Assembly: GCA_945874535.1 (NCBI GenBank)
Contig: CAMCGZ010000008.1
Span: 1-64,000 of the forward strand
Length of the DNA stretch: 64,000 nucleotides
From: Bdellovibrio sp. ZAP7
GTDB lineage: Bacteria; Bdellovibrionota; UBA1018; CAIMNF01
Reading direction: 5' to 3'
Made by a program: the position numbers and the translations under genes. Below the pieces are notes generated by a model. It made no database searches, was not told the origin of the DNA, and saw only the letters and a list, made by a program, of their open reading frames with translations. This document shows, piece after piece, positions 1 through 7,697 of this stretch. The first letter of the stretch is position 1. Each line of letters begins with the position of its first letter.

Positions 1-124
1 TCTTCCAGACATAGATCGTCTGCATGTGCACCCCAAGCTCTCGGCAGAGGTCTTTCGGGTTCGTTCCGGCCTCCAGGCGCTTGATCGCCTGGATGATCTG
101 CTCTTCAGTAAATCGCTTCTTCAT
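1..124 (-). CDS. IS3-family transposase OrfA, partial
   Basis: The first 41 codons of a transposase gene start with ATG at 124 and run off the left window edge. The N-terminus (MKKRFTEEQIIQAIKRLEAG, then a helix-turn-helix with LCRELGVHMQTIYVWK) is the typical start of IS3-family OrfA proteins. These bind the element's terminal repeats and are joined to OrfB by frameshifting. What is visible is intact, with no stop in the 41 codons. Whether the element is complete and active cannot be judged from this fragment. Confidence 0.85.
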   Translation of the reverse strand, partial: MKKRFTEEQIIQAIKRLEAGTNPKDLCRELGVHMQTIYVWK

Positions 125-211
125 AGGTCACTCCTTTGCCCTGATAGGGCAATGTTAACGCGGAGTGACTCATCAATCAAACTTCACAGTTTTTGGGGGT
201 AATCCCGATCA
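1..211 (-). mobile_element. Right-hand end of an IS3-like insertion sequence
   Basis: This is the terminal part of an insertion sequence that continues beyond the left window edge. It holds the 5' part of an orfA-type transposase gene read leftward. About 87 bases upstream of that start codon, the outermost bases read 5'-TGATCGGGATTACCCCC on the minus strand. This resembles the TGA-starting terminal inverted repeats of IS3-family elements. The outer boundary at about 211 is inferred from that motif only. The partner repeat and any target-site duplication lie outside the window, so neither can be checked here. Confidence 0.6.
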
Positions 212-237
212 TTTAAGTTCATGGAGTTTTTGTTCGT

Positions 238-1290
238 TTATAATTCGTTTATTAATCTGAGCCATTTGTTAGAGCATGACTCGAGTGAGAACCTAGTTCT
301 AACGTCGATCATTCCATTTTTTTGTATTTTTCCTCTAAGTGAGGTGTCGTTGATCATTGAATCCATCGCACCTAGCCATGACTCTCGAGTGTTTGGGGTC
401 AGAACTCCAGTAATGCCATGCTCTACTTCATCTGTGTATATGGGGCTTTGTGAGTAAATTCCAGGTATGCCTAGACCAGCATAAATAATGTACTTTATTG
501 GTGTTTTGTATTGAGAGTATGCTAGGTGTGTTGGGTCCTCGCTCGATGCAAGGGGGGTGACTGATAGAGGATAGGAATGATTGAGTTGAATTTTGTGATT
601 TAACCAATTGACTTGGCCAAGATAGTTAAAAGGCAACGATGGCGGAAGGTAGTCGATCGAGTCAGCAAAAACGTCTAAGGACCATCCATTTTTTTTAAGG
701 GCTTCTTCAATCGTTTCAAGCCAAGGCTTTTCAAAGGCGCCTAATTTTAGCGACCCGGCATTTGTAAATGTTATTGAGTTTTTAAAAAATTTAGTGGGCC
801 ACATGGTTAGGTGGTCAATTTTTTGAAAATCTAAACCTGTGTGAATTATGGTGGTTTCCTTCTGTGGAAAATGGTTTTCAATCCATTTGGAGATCCTGCG
901 GGTGGATGCTGTAATGCAAGTTGCTAGGTTTATGCATCTATAGAAGTTTTCTCTTCGTTCTTTTGGTAGGTAGGCTGTATCGCCCTGTGGGAAAAATATA
1001 GGTAGATCGTCAAGATCTATAATTGTTTTTACGTTCATGGACGCGCATTCAGACAATATTTCGCACGCTTCTCGGCTGTTGGGTCTGTTCATGATTGCGT
1101 GTGTGTGTTTTGAAAAACACCCTCCTTTCCAGTCGGATTCGTTGATTATAATTAAATCAATCAGACCTCTTTCGTGTAGGCGTGTAATTGGTTCAATTAT
1201 TCGCTCCTCTAGACTGCGAGAAGGTCCTTTGTTTTTAACGACCGAGACTCGATTTATTATTAAAATATTTGGTTTAGATTTGTTCGGCAT
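238..1290 (-). CDS. Glycosyltransferase, GT4-like, in AT-rich surface-polysaccharide segment
   Basis: The protein has 350 residues. The C-terminal half shows the GT4-type donor-binding region (VEHGITGVLTPNTRESWLGA, about residues 285-305), followed by a helix typical of the end of the fold. The N-terminal half has a DLDDLP motif and an ITAST segment. It probably adds one sugar to a lipid-linked O-antigen or capsule unit in the cytoplasm; donor and acceptor cannot be deduced. The gene is clearly richer in A and T than the rml genes next to it, which suggests horizontal acquisition. It overlaps the end of the upstream phosphatase gene by 17 bp on the same strand, so the two probably form one transcript. 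Confidence 0.75.
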   Translation of the reverse strand: MPNKSKPNILIINRVSVVKNKGPSRSLEERIIEPITRLHERGLIDLIIINESDWKGGCFSKHTHAIMNRPNSREACEILSECASMNVKTIIDLDDLPIFFPQGDTAYLPKERRENFYRCINLATCITASTRRISKWIENHFPQKETTIIHTGLDFQKIDHLTMWPTKFFKNSITFTNAGSLKLGAFEKPWLETIEEALKKNGWSLDVFADSIDYLPPSLPFNYLGQVNWLNHKIQLNHSYPLSVTPLASSEDPTHLAYSQYKTPIKYIIYAGLGIPGIYSQSPIYTDEVEHGITGVLTPNTRESWLGAMDSMINDTSLRGKIQKNGMIDVRTRFSLESCSNKWLRLINEL

Positions 1291-1885
1291 TCAGTAGCTC
1301 TAGGCGCCAATGTCTAGCGCCAAGGGTTGGCTTTGTAAGAATGGTAATTTTCCCATGTTCAATTCGGATTGACGGGAATGAATCCAGGGTTATTCCCATG
1401 AGATGGCAAATGATTGCGTTAATGGGTCCGGAGTGCGCGACTATCACTAATTCGGTATTGGTTCTATTTTTCTCTAAAACAGAGTCTGTAAAGGTTGAGA
1501 CCCTGTTGATCATTTCTCGCGTTGTTTCGCCGCCTGGATACCTGGCATCTAAGTTTGTTTCATGATGCCTGAACTCTGGAAATCGAGCATTAACCTCATT
1601 TAGGAGTAAATCACTTAGTCGGCCGGTATTAGTCTCGGCTAAAGCGGTTGTCTGAAAAACATTCTTAAATCCCAAAATTTTTGCTGTCATGTATGCTCGG
1701 CTAAGGTGGGAGCTGTGACAGTGAAGATCTGTGATTTTACTGAGGCTGGGATGCTGTGATATCCTAACAAGGTCTTTCACCCCGTCTTTAGCGAGTGGAG
1801 AATCTTTTTGTCCGCAAACCGAACCCTCAATGTTGGCCTCAGATATTCCGTGTCTGATTAAGTAGAGTTTTTCTATCGTTTTCAC
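1274..1885 (-). CDS. Histidine phosphatase family protein (phosphoglycerate-mutase-like)
   Basis: The protein has 203 residues from a GTG start at 1885. The RHG motif comes soon after this start (LYLIRHGISEAN) and carries the phospho-accepting histidine. The second catalytic histidine is in VIVAHSGPINAI near the C-terminus. The fold is that of histidine phosphatases, a superfamily that includes alpha-ribazole phosphatase, cofactor-dependent phosphoglycerate mutase and sugar phosphatases. In this setting a phosphosugar substrate for surface-glycan synthesis is plausible but unproven. A longer reading from ATG at 2002 is open, but it would overlap the divergent rmlB start and adds an unlikely basic leader, so the GTG is preferred. 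Base composition is AT-rich like the next gene. Confidence 0.8.
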   Translation of the reverse strand: MKTIEKLYLIRHGISEANIEGSVCGQKDSPLAKDGVKDLVRISQHPSLSKITDLHCHSSHLSRAYMTAKILGFKNVFQTTALAETNTGRLSDLLLNEVNARFPEFRHHETNLDARYPGGETTREMINRVSTFTDSVLEKNRTNTELVIVAHSGPINAIICHLMGITLDSFPSIRIEHGKITILTKPTLGARHWRLELLNAEQI

Positions 1886-1995
1886 GACCCTCACTCTAAC
1901 ACAGATGCTCTTTGATTGTAACGTGCTGCGGTTATTGAGAAATTTCTTTTCTTTCTGCGTCTCTTGCTTTATGGTGAGCTTGGGGGCTATGTGCC

Positions 1996-3060
1996 ATGCC
2001 AAGGATTTTGTTAGTCACCGGTGCTGCCGGATTCATCGGAAGTAATTTTGTCGAACTGGCACTCGAGGCCGGATACGCCGTGGTGGGCTACGACGCCCTG
2101 ACTTACGCCGGCCACCGCGAGAACCTGGCAGCCTTCGAAAAGCACCCGAAGTTCACTTTCGTGCAGGGGAACATCCTCGATCAGGAGCTGTTTTACTCTA
2201 CCCTCCAAAAGCATCAGGTCACCTGGGTGGCCCACTTTGCGGCCGAGAGCCATGTCGATAAATCGATTTCCGGCCCCGGAGCTTTCATCGAAACCAACGT
2301 CAATGGGACCTATTCCCTGTTGATGGCAGCTCGGAAGCATTACGAGGGGCTTTCTTCTACAGAAAAACCCCGCTTTCGCTTCTTGCACGTATCGACCGAT
2401 GAAGTCTTCGGCGAGCTTGGACCCACCGGGAAGTTCTCCGAAACCACTCCTTATGCCCCCAACTCCCCGTATTCGGCCTCGAAGGCGGCGTCTGACCTTT
2501 TGGTTCGTGCTTGGTTCCACACCTATGGATTGCCCACCATTATTACCAACTGCTCGAACAACTACGGGCCGCGCCAGTTCCCCGAGAAGCTCATTCCGCA
2601 CATGATCTTCTGTGCGCTTCAGGGTAAGGCGCTGCCGGTGTATGGCAAAGGCGAAAACATCCGCGACTGGATCCATGTCAAAGACCACGCCCGTGGCGTG
2701 TTGCTTGCCCTCGAGAAGGGTATTCCCGGCGAGACTTATTGTTTTGGTGGCAACAGCGAGCGGAAGAATCTCGATGTGGTCCATGCCCTCTGCTCCACGC
2801 TCGATGAGCTTCGCCCACGCTCGGCGGGTGGATCTTATCGCGATCTGATCAGCTTTGTGACCGACCGTCCGGGGCATGACTTTAGATATGCGATCGATGA
2901 TTCGAAGGCTCAGCGCGAGCTCGGCTACGTGCACCACTTCAAGAACTTCGAGAGCGGCCTGAAGGAAACCATCGCTTGGTACCTTTCGAACCTCGAGTGG
3001 AGCAAGCAAGTGACTTCGAAGCCCGGGGTCAAGGTCAGCTACGACTGGTCGAAGATCTAA
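1996..3060 (+). CDS. rmlB: dTDP-glucose 4,6-dehydratase
   Basis: The protein has 354 residues, the usual length for RmlB. It converts dTDP-glucose to dTDP-4-keto-6-deoxyglucose, the second step of dTDP-L-rhamnose synthesis in the cytoplasm. The sequence shows the NAD-binding GAAGFIGSN motif at the N-terminus, the catalytic STDEVFGELG segment (Thr-Asp-Glu), the YSASK catalytic Tyr-Lys pair, and NCSNNYGPRQFPEKLIP, which is characteristic of the family. It is the first GC-rich gene after the AT-rich pair. rmlD and rmlC follow after an inserted two-gene module; rmlA is not in the window. Confidence 0.95.
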   Translation: MPRILLVTGAAGFIGSNFVELALEAGYAVVGYDALTYAGHRENLAAFEKHPKFTFVQGNILDQELFYSTLQKHQVTWVAHFAAESHVDKSISGPGAFIETNVNGTYSLLMAARKHYEGLSSTEKPRFRFLHVSTDEVFGELGPTGKFSETTPYAPNSPYSASKAASDLLVRAWFHTYGLPTIITNCSNNYGPRQFPEKLIPHMIFCALQGKALPVYGKGENIRDWIHVKDHARGVLLALEKGIPGETYCFGGNSERKNLDVVHALCSTLDELRPRSAGGSYRDLISFVTDRPGHDFRYAIDDSKAQRELGYVHHFKNFESGLKETIAWYLSNLEWSKQVTSKPGVKVSYDWSKI

Positions 3061-3111
3061 TTTCGATTTGGCTGTGGTTAAGTGCACTAAATAAAAGACT
3101 TTTTTTGCGCG

Positions 3112-3140
3112 AAGACAAATTGTATAAATTTTGATACAAT
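3112..3140 (+). promoter_or_regulatory. Promoter with dyad operator before the winged-helix gene
   Basis: A perfect inverted repeat ATTGTAT-N8-ATACAAT occupies 3119-3140. Its right arm contains a -10-like TACAAT (3135-3140). A -35-like AAGACA (3112-3117) lies 17 bp upstream. The ATG of the next gene is at 3147, only 6 bp after the -10 element, and no Shine-Dalgarno sequence precedes it. This suggests a leaderless transcript whose promoter is covered by an operator, as expected for an autoregulated antitoxin. Promoter and operator roles are inferred from sequence pattern. Confidence 0.55.
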
Positions 3141-3146
3141 AAAGAA

Positions 3147-3521
3147 ATGCAGCCGCCCCATGCTTGGGAGCTTTCTTCTGCCCTATCGTCCGAGGCCCGG
3201 TTCAGAGTCATGCAGGTTCTCTGTGGCTTGAGGGTGGGGCTGCGTCTCCGGGAATTGGAGCGCGCTACCGAGCTCAGCATCCGATCGATACAGGTGGCAA
3301 CAGAGGGGCTTCTGGAAGAAAAGGTCCTCAGGGTCGATCAGGAGGGTCGATTTACAGTCAACTCGGCATCATCCATAGGTAATCAGGTGCTTCGGCTGTT
3401 TCTTGCCTGGAGGGACGAAGAGACTCGGAGAAAAGCGGAGCTGCTTTCGGATCGCGCCCGACTGGTGGTCCGCCTCTCGGATGAAGTGGCACGGTTCGTG
3501 AAATCGAAAAGGGATCCATGA
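3147..3521 (+). CDS. Winged-helix DNA-binding protein, probable antitoxin of a nucleotidyltransferase module
   Basis: The protein has 124 residues. The first 75 form a winged helix of ArsR/MarR type (ALSSEARFRVMQVLCGLRVG, then a LRELERATELSIRSIQVATE recognition helix and a wing). The rest is helical and charged. It overlaps the following nucleotidyltransferase gene by 4 bp (ATGA), the coupled order expected for an antitoxin-toxin pair. The dyad sequence over its promoter fits autorepression. The DNA-binding fold is seen in the sequence. The antitoxin role is inferred from context and from the general design of AbiEi/AbiEii-like type IV systems. It could instead be a simple regulator. Confidence 0.65.
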   Translation: MQPPHAWELSSALSSEARFRVMQVLCGLRVGLRLRELERATELSIRSIQVATEGLLEEKVLRVDQEGRFTVNSASSIGNQVLRLFLAWRDEETRRKAELLSDRARLVVRLSDEVARFVKSKRDP

Positions 3522-4111
3522 ACCTTCTATTCAGAATGCAGCAAGCCGTTGAGGTATTCCAAAGTAAGCGAATTCGCTTTGCATTGGCGGGTGGGATGGT
3601 CGCCTCGCTCTATCGGAGTCAGCCTCGGGCTACTGCAGACATTGATTTTGCGGTGTGGTTGAATGACGAAACAGTTGCAGGGGAAATTCTAAATAGCCTT
3701 GGCCTTGAGACACACCAGGTTCGGAAGGCTCAGCTTGAGGGCGGTCCGGCTTTTGCGATCAAGCGGGGGAATACTCCGGTTTACATGCTCTGTGGTCGAT
3801 CGGCGGATGCGTATATCGGGGTGGATTTGATCTTGTTGTCCATGCCTTGGGTGAATTCAGCCTTGGATCGCGCTCAGGCCAATGCGGTGGATTTCGGATT
3901 CGGGGGCGTGCCCTGCATTACCGCCGAGGACCTAGTGCTCTCGAAATTGTATGCCCTGAACAATCAACCGACTCGGTTCATGGATTTGGATGACATTAGG
4001 TCTATTCTGGAGGCTCAGTCCGAGCCGGATTGGATCTACTTAAGAGACCAGTTGAAGCACCTGGGATTATCTATTCCAGATGCAATAAAGCCATGGTTCA
4101 AGAGTAAATAG
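3518..4111 (+). CDS. Nucleotidyltransferase-fold protein, AbiEii/MNT-like possible toxin
   Basis: The protein has 197 residues. The polymerase-beta-type nucleotidyltransferase signature is clear: Gly25-Gly26 in the ALAGGMVASLY segment, then Asp41-x-Asp43 (ATADIDFAV) and a later acidic residue in IGVDLILL. The helix EDLVLSKLYALNNQPTRFMD resembles the conserved C-terminal part of AbiEii-like and related nucleotidyltransferases. Such proteins transfer nucleotides to RNA or protein and act as toxins in type IV modules. The preceding winged-helix gene overlaps it by 4 bp. The pair separates rmlB from rmlD and has no obvious link to rhamnose. The nucleotidyltransferase fold is confident; toxicity is not demonstrated. 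Confidence 0.75.
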   Translation: MNLLFRMQQAVEVFQSKRIRFALAGGMVASLYRSQPRATADIDFAVWLNDETVAGEILNSLGLETHQVRKAQLEGGPAFAIKRGNTPVYMLCGRSADAYIGVDLILLSMPWVNSALDRAQANAVDFGFGGVPCITAEDLVLSKLYALNNQPTRFMDLDDIRSILEAQSEPDWIYLRDQLKHLGLSIPDAIKPWFKSK

Positions 4112-4157
4112 ACTTCCAAATTGACCCTTTTCCCTGAGTTGGCGTATTGAATACTTT

Positions 4158-5042
4158 ATGAACCTCCTACTCTTCGGCGCCAACGGCCAGCTCGGCAAAG
4201 CATTTAGGGCACTCGCAGAAAGCGAGGCCTTTCCGCTCGGCTGGACCCTGCAGGCGCTGGGCTCCCAAGACTGCGACCTTTCTAGCGAGTCCGCGCTGAG
4301 AGCGGCGCTCGAGGGGGCTCGCCCCGATGTCGTGATCAATGCCGCAGCCTACACCGCAGTCGACCTTGCCGAAAAAGAACAAGAAAAGTGCGAATCCATC
4401 AATGCCCGTGCCCCTGCCCTCGTGGCGCAGTTCTGCGCTGAGAGGAAGATTCCCTTGGTCCACTATTCGACCGACTACGTGTACGCGGGCGCGGGATCGG
4501 CCGAGCGCACGGAGCAAGAGCCCCACGAGCCGCTAAACTTTTACGGCGCTTCGAAGGCTCGGGGCGACGAAGCGGTGATGGCCTCGGGCTGTGATCATTT
4601 GATTTTCCGGACTTCCTGGGTGTTCTCGCATACGGGTAAGAATTTTGTACTGACCATGCTCAGGCTAGGGGCCGAGCGCCCTGAGCTCAAGATAGTGGAG
4701 GACCAGATCGGCTCACCCACCTACGCGCCCGATTTGGCCGAGTATTCTCTCCATGCCCTCATGCGGGCGCTCGAGAGGAAGCTGGAGGGTAAGGGCTTCC
4801 CCTCGGGAGTGTACCACCTCTGCAACTCGGGGCAGACTTCCTGGGCTGGATTTGCGAGGGCCATTTTGCCGAATACCCGTGTGATCGGGATCCCGAGCGC
4901 CGAATACCCGACTCCTGCTCGGCGTCCGCTCAACTCGCGTCTGAGTCTTCAAAAGTTTATCCATACCTTCGGCCTCACTCCGCGCCCCTGGCAGGAGGCT
5001 CTTGAGGTCTGTTTGAAGAAAGTGAAAGAGAGTCATGGTTAA
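4158..5042 (+). CDS. rmlD: dTDP-4-dehydrorhamnose reductase
   Basis: The protein has 294 residues. It reduces dTDP-4-dehydro-L-rhamnose to dTDP-L-rhamnose, the last step of the pathway. Visible features are the Rossmann motif GANGQLGKAF, NAAAYTAVDLAE, the YSTDYVYAG segment and the YGASKARGDEAV catalytic Tyr-Lys motif, all typical of RmlD. The length is normal. The gene overlaps rmlC by 8 bp, so the two are likely co-translated. It lies 46 bp after the inserted nucleotidyltransferase gene. Confidence 0.95.
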   Translation: MNLLLFGANGQLGKAFRALAESEAFPLGWTLQALGSQDCDLSSESALRAALEGARPDVVINAAAYTAVDLAEKEQEKCESINARAPALVAQFCAERKIPLVHYSTDYVYAGAGSAERTEQEPHEPLNFYGASKARGDEAVMASGCDHLIFRTSWVFSHTGKNFVLTMLRLGAERPELKIVEDQIGSPTYAPDLAEYSLHALMRALERKLEGKGFPSGVYHLCNSGQTSWAGFARAILPNTRVIGIPSAEYPTPARRPLNSRLSLQKFIHTFGLTPRPWQEALEVCLKKVKESHG

Positions 5043-5580
5043 GGAATGCGGGCTTGCCGGCCTCAAGTTGATCGAACTGAAGCAGTACCCTGACGACCGG
5101 GGTTTTTTCATGGAGCGCTATGTGCAAGAGCGTTTTCAGGGGTACGGTCTTCCTGCGCAGTTTGTTCAGGACAATCATTCCCGCTCGAAGCCGGGGGTGA
5201 TTCGTGGTCTCCACTATCAGACCAACCCCGCCCAAGGGAAGCTCGTGGGCGTGATCCGGGGGAAAATTTGGGATGTGGCGGTGGATCTCCGAAAGGATTC
5301 TCCGACCTACGGTAAGTGGGAGGCCTACGAGCTCTCAGACGAAAACAGCCGCTTGCTTTGGATACCTGCGGGCTTTGCCCATGGATTTTGTGTGCTCGGC
5401 AACGAAGATGCCGACGTGATGTACAAGGTCGATGCGCCCTATTCGCCAAAAACCGAGGGTGGAATCTGTTACTCGGACCCCGAGCTCAAGATTACCTGGC
5501 CGGTGCAGAATCCGATCGTATCGGGTAAGGATCAGCAGCTACCGGGATTTAAGGAATACTCCCAGCACCCGCTCTTCTGA
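5035..5580 (+). CDS. rmlC: dTDP-4-dehydrorhamnose 3,5-epimerase
   Basis: The protein has 181 residues, a normal RmlC length. It epimerises C3 and C5 of dTDP-4-keto-6-deoxyglucose. The cupin core is recognisable from HSRSKPGVIRGLHYQ (catalytic His) and from VDLRKDSPTYGKWEAYELS followed by WIPAGFAHGF, both diagnostic of the family. The gene overlaps rmlD by 8 bp and converges with the next gene on the minus strand after only 17 bp; I see no terminator in that gap. Confidence 0.95.
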   Translation: MVKECGLAGLKLIELKQYPDDRGFFMERYVQERFQGYGLPAQFVQDNHSRSKPGVIRGLHYQTNPAQGKLVGVIRGKIWDVAVDLRKDSPTYGKWEAYELSDENSRLLWIPAGFAHGFCVLGNEDADVMYKVDAPYSPKTEGGICYSDPELKITWPVQNPIVSGKDQQLPGFKEYSQHPLF

Positions 5581-5597
5581 ACGAGGGTCGGATCGAC

Positions 5598-6506
5598 TCA
5601 CTCCCACCAGTTCCGATGGGAGGTGGCCTCAAATCCCAGGATTTTCCGAGCTCGTGCGGGGTCTCCGCAAGAATGTACGATGTCGCCTTCTCGAGGGGGC
5701 ATGAGTTTGAATCGCGGCTCGGCCCCGGCTTGGTAACACATTTCCTGATAGAGATGGGTGACCGAGGTGCTTCGTCCGGAGCAGAGATTCACAGCCTGGC
5801 CCTGAAGCTCGCTCATGGGTGAGTTCAGGGCGAGTCTGCAGGCTCGGGCAATGTCGGTTACGGCAATAAAGTCGCGCGTGTTCTTGCCTTCATTGAACAG
5901 CAGGGCTTCCAATCCGTTCCGGATCGCCTCCCGAAACCGTGTGATGACCCCCGAATAAGGCGAGGCGGGGTCTTGCCCCTCTCCAAACACATTGAAGAAT
6001 CGGAAGGAGAGGGCCCGCATTCCGCGAACGCGAACGTATTCGCGGATCAGGATCTCGGATTCAAGCTTTTGGCGGCCATAGTGGGATACGGGCTCAAGCG
6101 GTTCCAAATCCTCACTGAGGGGGCTTCCGTCTTTGCAAGCATCCCCATAAACCGCGGCTGAACTGGCAAACACCAGTGGAGTTCCAGGCCGGGGCGAGGC
6201 TAGGATCGCCTCGGCCATATTCCGGGCTCCCTCGACATTCGTTCGAGCGCTCCCGTCGGGGTCGTTCTCGCACTCCGGGACGCTCACGATGGCAGCCAAG
6301 TGGAACGCAAAGTCCGTGGGCTGGGCCAAGGCGGCTCTGAGGTCTTCTGGCTTTCGAATATCTCCTGGAACCCAAGTCATGCGGGAATGGGGCGGGTGCT
6401 GGGGGGCATTGAGGTCCAGAATACGAACTTGATGGCCTTGGTTCAAGAGCAGATGGGTAAGGTGCGTGCCAATGAAGCCGGATCCGCCGGTAATGAGGAT
6501 GTTCAT
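5598..6506 (-). CDS. NAD-dependent epimerase/dehydratase (extended SDR)
   Basis: The protein has 302 residues and an N-terminal Rossmann motif (ITGGSGFIGTHL). It has a catalytic serine region (FASSAAVYGD) and a Tyr-Lys pair (HYGRQKLESE), plus the RFFNVFGEGQDP segment found in UDP-hexose 4-epimerases and related enzymes. It most likely interconverts or dehydrates a nucleotide sugar for the surface polysaccharide. The subfamily (WbpP/GalE-like or another sugar) cannot be fixed from sequence alone. It is transcribed towards rmlC and away from galE, from which it is separated by 47 bp. Confidence 0.8.
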   Translation of the reverse strand: MNILITGGSGFIGTHLTHLLLNQGHQVRILDLNAPQHPPHSRMTWVPGDIRKPEDLRAALAQPTDFAFHLAAIVSVPECENDPDGSARTNVEGARNMAEAILASPRPGTPLVFASSAAVYGDACKDGSPLSEDLEPLEPVSHYGRQKLESEILIREYVRVRGMRALSFRFFNVFGEGQDPASPYSGVITRFREAIRNGLEALLFNEGKNTRDFIAVTDIARACRLALNSPMSELQGQAVNLCSGRSTSVTHLYQEMCYQAGAEPRFKLMPPREGDIVHSCGDPARARKILGFEATSHRNWWE

Positions 6507-6553
6507 GGCTGCAACCCTAGCCCAAATCCCCCCTTCCGTGCTACCTAGATCCC

Positions 6554-7621
6554 ATGCCCTCCCTCCTGATCACCGGCGCGGCCGGCTACATCGGATCGCA
6601 CTTTGCCGAAGCCCTGATCGGGCAGGGCGTGCTTTCGGACGGGCCCCTGGACCTCCATTTTCTGGACGACCTCTCGACCGGCCACCGTGAATTCTTGGAC
6701 CGATTGGTGGCCCTGGCCGAATCGAAGGGCCTGCCTAGGCCCAAAGTGTATGAAGCGAGCCTCACCGATGCCCCCGCCCTCGAGCGCGCCATCGAGCAAG
6801 CAGAGCCAGAAGCCGTGCTCCACTTTGCAGCGCTGATTTCAGTGGCCGAGTCGGTCCAAAAGCCTGAGCTGTACTTCCGCAACAATGTGGAGGGCTCGCA
6901 GAACTTATTGCGCTCCCTCCAAAAAGTGAATTGCCGGCGCCTGGTGTTCTCGAGCACGGCCGCCGTGTATGGCAATCCACCAGATCCGGCCGTGGCCTCG
7001 CGCCCCCTTCCCGAATCGACCGCACTCGCCCCCGTGAACCCCTACGGCGAGACCAAGCTCGCCATGGAGCGCGCCATCGAAGAGGCCTCCCGTGCCTGGG
7101 GCCTGAATGCGGTGATCTTCCGCTACTTCAATGCGGCCGGGGCCTCGGCCTCCGGAGGTTTTGGCGAGTGGCACGAGCCCGAAACGCACCTGATTCCGCT
7201 TTTGCTCCGGGCCGCAAGCCGGGGCGAGAAGCTGAAGGTCTTCGGCTCCGACTACGCCACCCGCGATGGCACGTGCATTCGCGACTACATCCATGTCGAG
7301 GACCTCGCGAGCGCGCATGTGCTGGGGCTTGAGCGTCTGATGGGGGGTGCTGTCAGTGCTTCTGGCGCCACCGAAACCTTCAACCTCGGCACCGCCCAAG
7401 GCACGAGCGTGCTCGAGGTGATCCGCGCGGCCGAGGAGGTGCTCGGCCACCCGGTGGGCTACGAGATTTACCCCCGCCGCGCCGGCGATTCCGCCGTGCT
7501 CGTGGCCGACTCGACCCGCGCCCGCGAGGTGCTCGGCTGGGAACCGAAGCATTCGTCGATGGAGCACATTCTCCGTACCGCCTGGGGGTGGGAGCGGGGA
7601 CTGCAAGCTTCGGGTCGGTAA
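6554..7621 (+). CDS. galE: UDP-glucose 4-epimerase
   Basis: The protein has 355 residues. It interconverts UDP-glucose and UDP-galactose, linking central metabolism to glycan synthesis. GalE hallmarks are present in order: TGAAGYIGSH, LDDLSTGHREFL, SSTAAVYGNP, the YGETKLAME Tyr-Lys motif, FRYFNAAGAS, and DYATRDGTCIRDYIHVEDLA. The last two are typical of GalE rather than of dehydratases. It is the last gene of the polysaccharide region. The 76-bp gap after it contains the promoter of the next gene. Confidence 0.92.
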   Translation: MPSLLITGAAGYIGSHFAEALIGQGVLSDGPLDLHFLDDLSTGHREFLDRLVALAESKGLPRPKVYEASLTDAPALERAIEQAEPEAVLHFAALISVAESVQKPELYFRNNVEGSQNLLRSLQKVNCRRLVFSSTAAVYGNPPDPAVASRPLPESTALAPVNPYGETKLAMERAIEEASRAWGLNAVIFRYFNAAGASASGGFGEWHEPETHLIPLLLRAASRGEKLKVFGSDYATRDGTCIRDYIHVEDLASAHVLGLERLMGGAVSASGATETFNLGTAQGTSVLEVIRAAEEVLGHPVGYEIYPRRAGDSAVLVADSTRAREVLGWEPKHSSMEHILRTAWGWERGLQASGR

Positions 7622-7658
7622 TCTGGCCTGAGTCTTGAGTATCCACACTCATTCCGCG

Positions 7659-7690
7659 AAAGTTGACTTACAACTTTAAACTGGTAAAAT
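7659..7690 (+). promoter_or_regulatory. Promoter with inverted repeat before the hicB-like gene
   Basis: A perfect inverted repeat AAAGTTG-N5-CAACTTT spans 7659-7677. It overlaps a -35-like TTGACT (7663-7668). A -10-like TAAAAT is at 7685-7690, with a 16-bp spacer. The GTG start of the gene is at 7698, about where transcription would begin, so the mRNA may be leaderless. HicB proteins commonly repress their own promoter through such dyads, which makes an operator role plausible. Confidence 0.6.
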
Positions 7691-7697
7691 AGGCTAA

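Noticed and set aside
2011..3087. Minus-strand ORF of 358 codons opposite rmlB
   Set aside because: It lies fully antisense to a certain gene, has no recognisable domain and is a typical shadow ORF of GC-rich coding sequence.
7622..7697. Possible hicA toxin gene upstream of hicB
   Set aside because: The gap is 76 bp and is filled by the promoter; no frame of 60 or more codons fits here or downstream.
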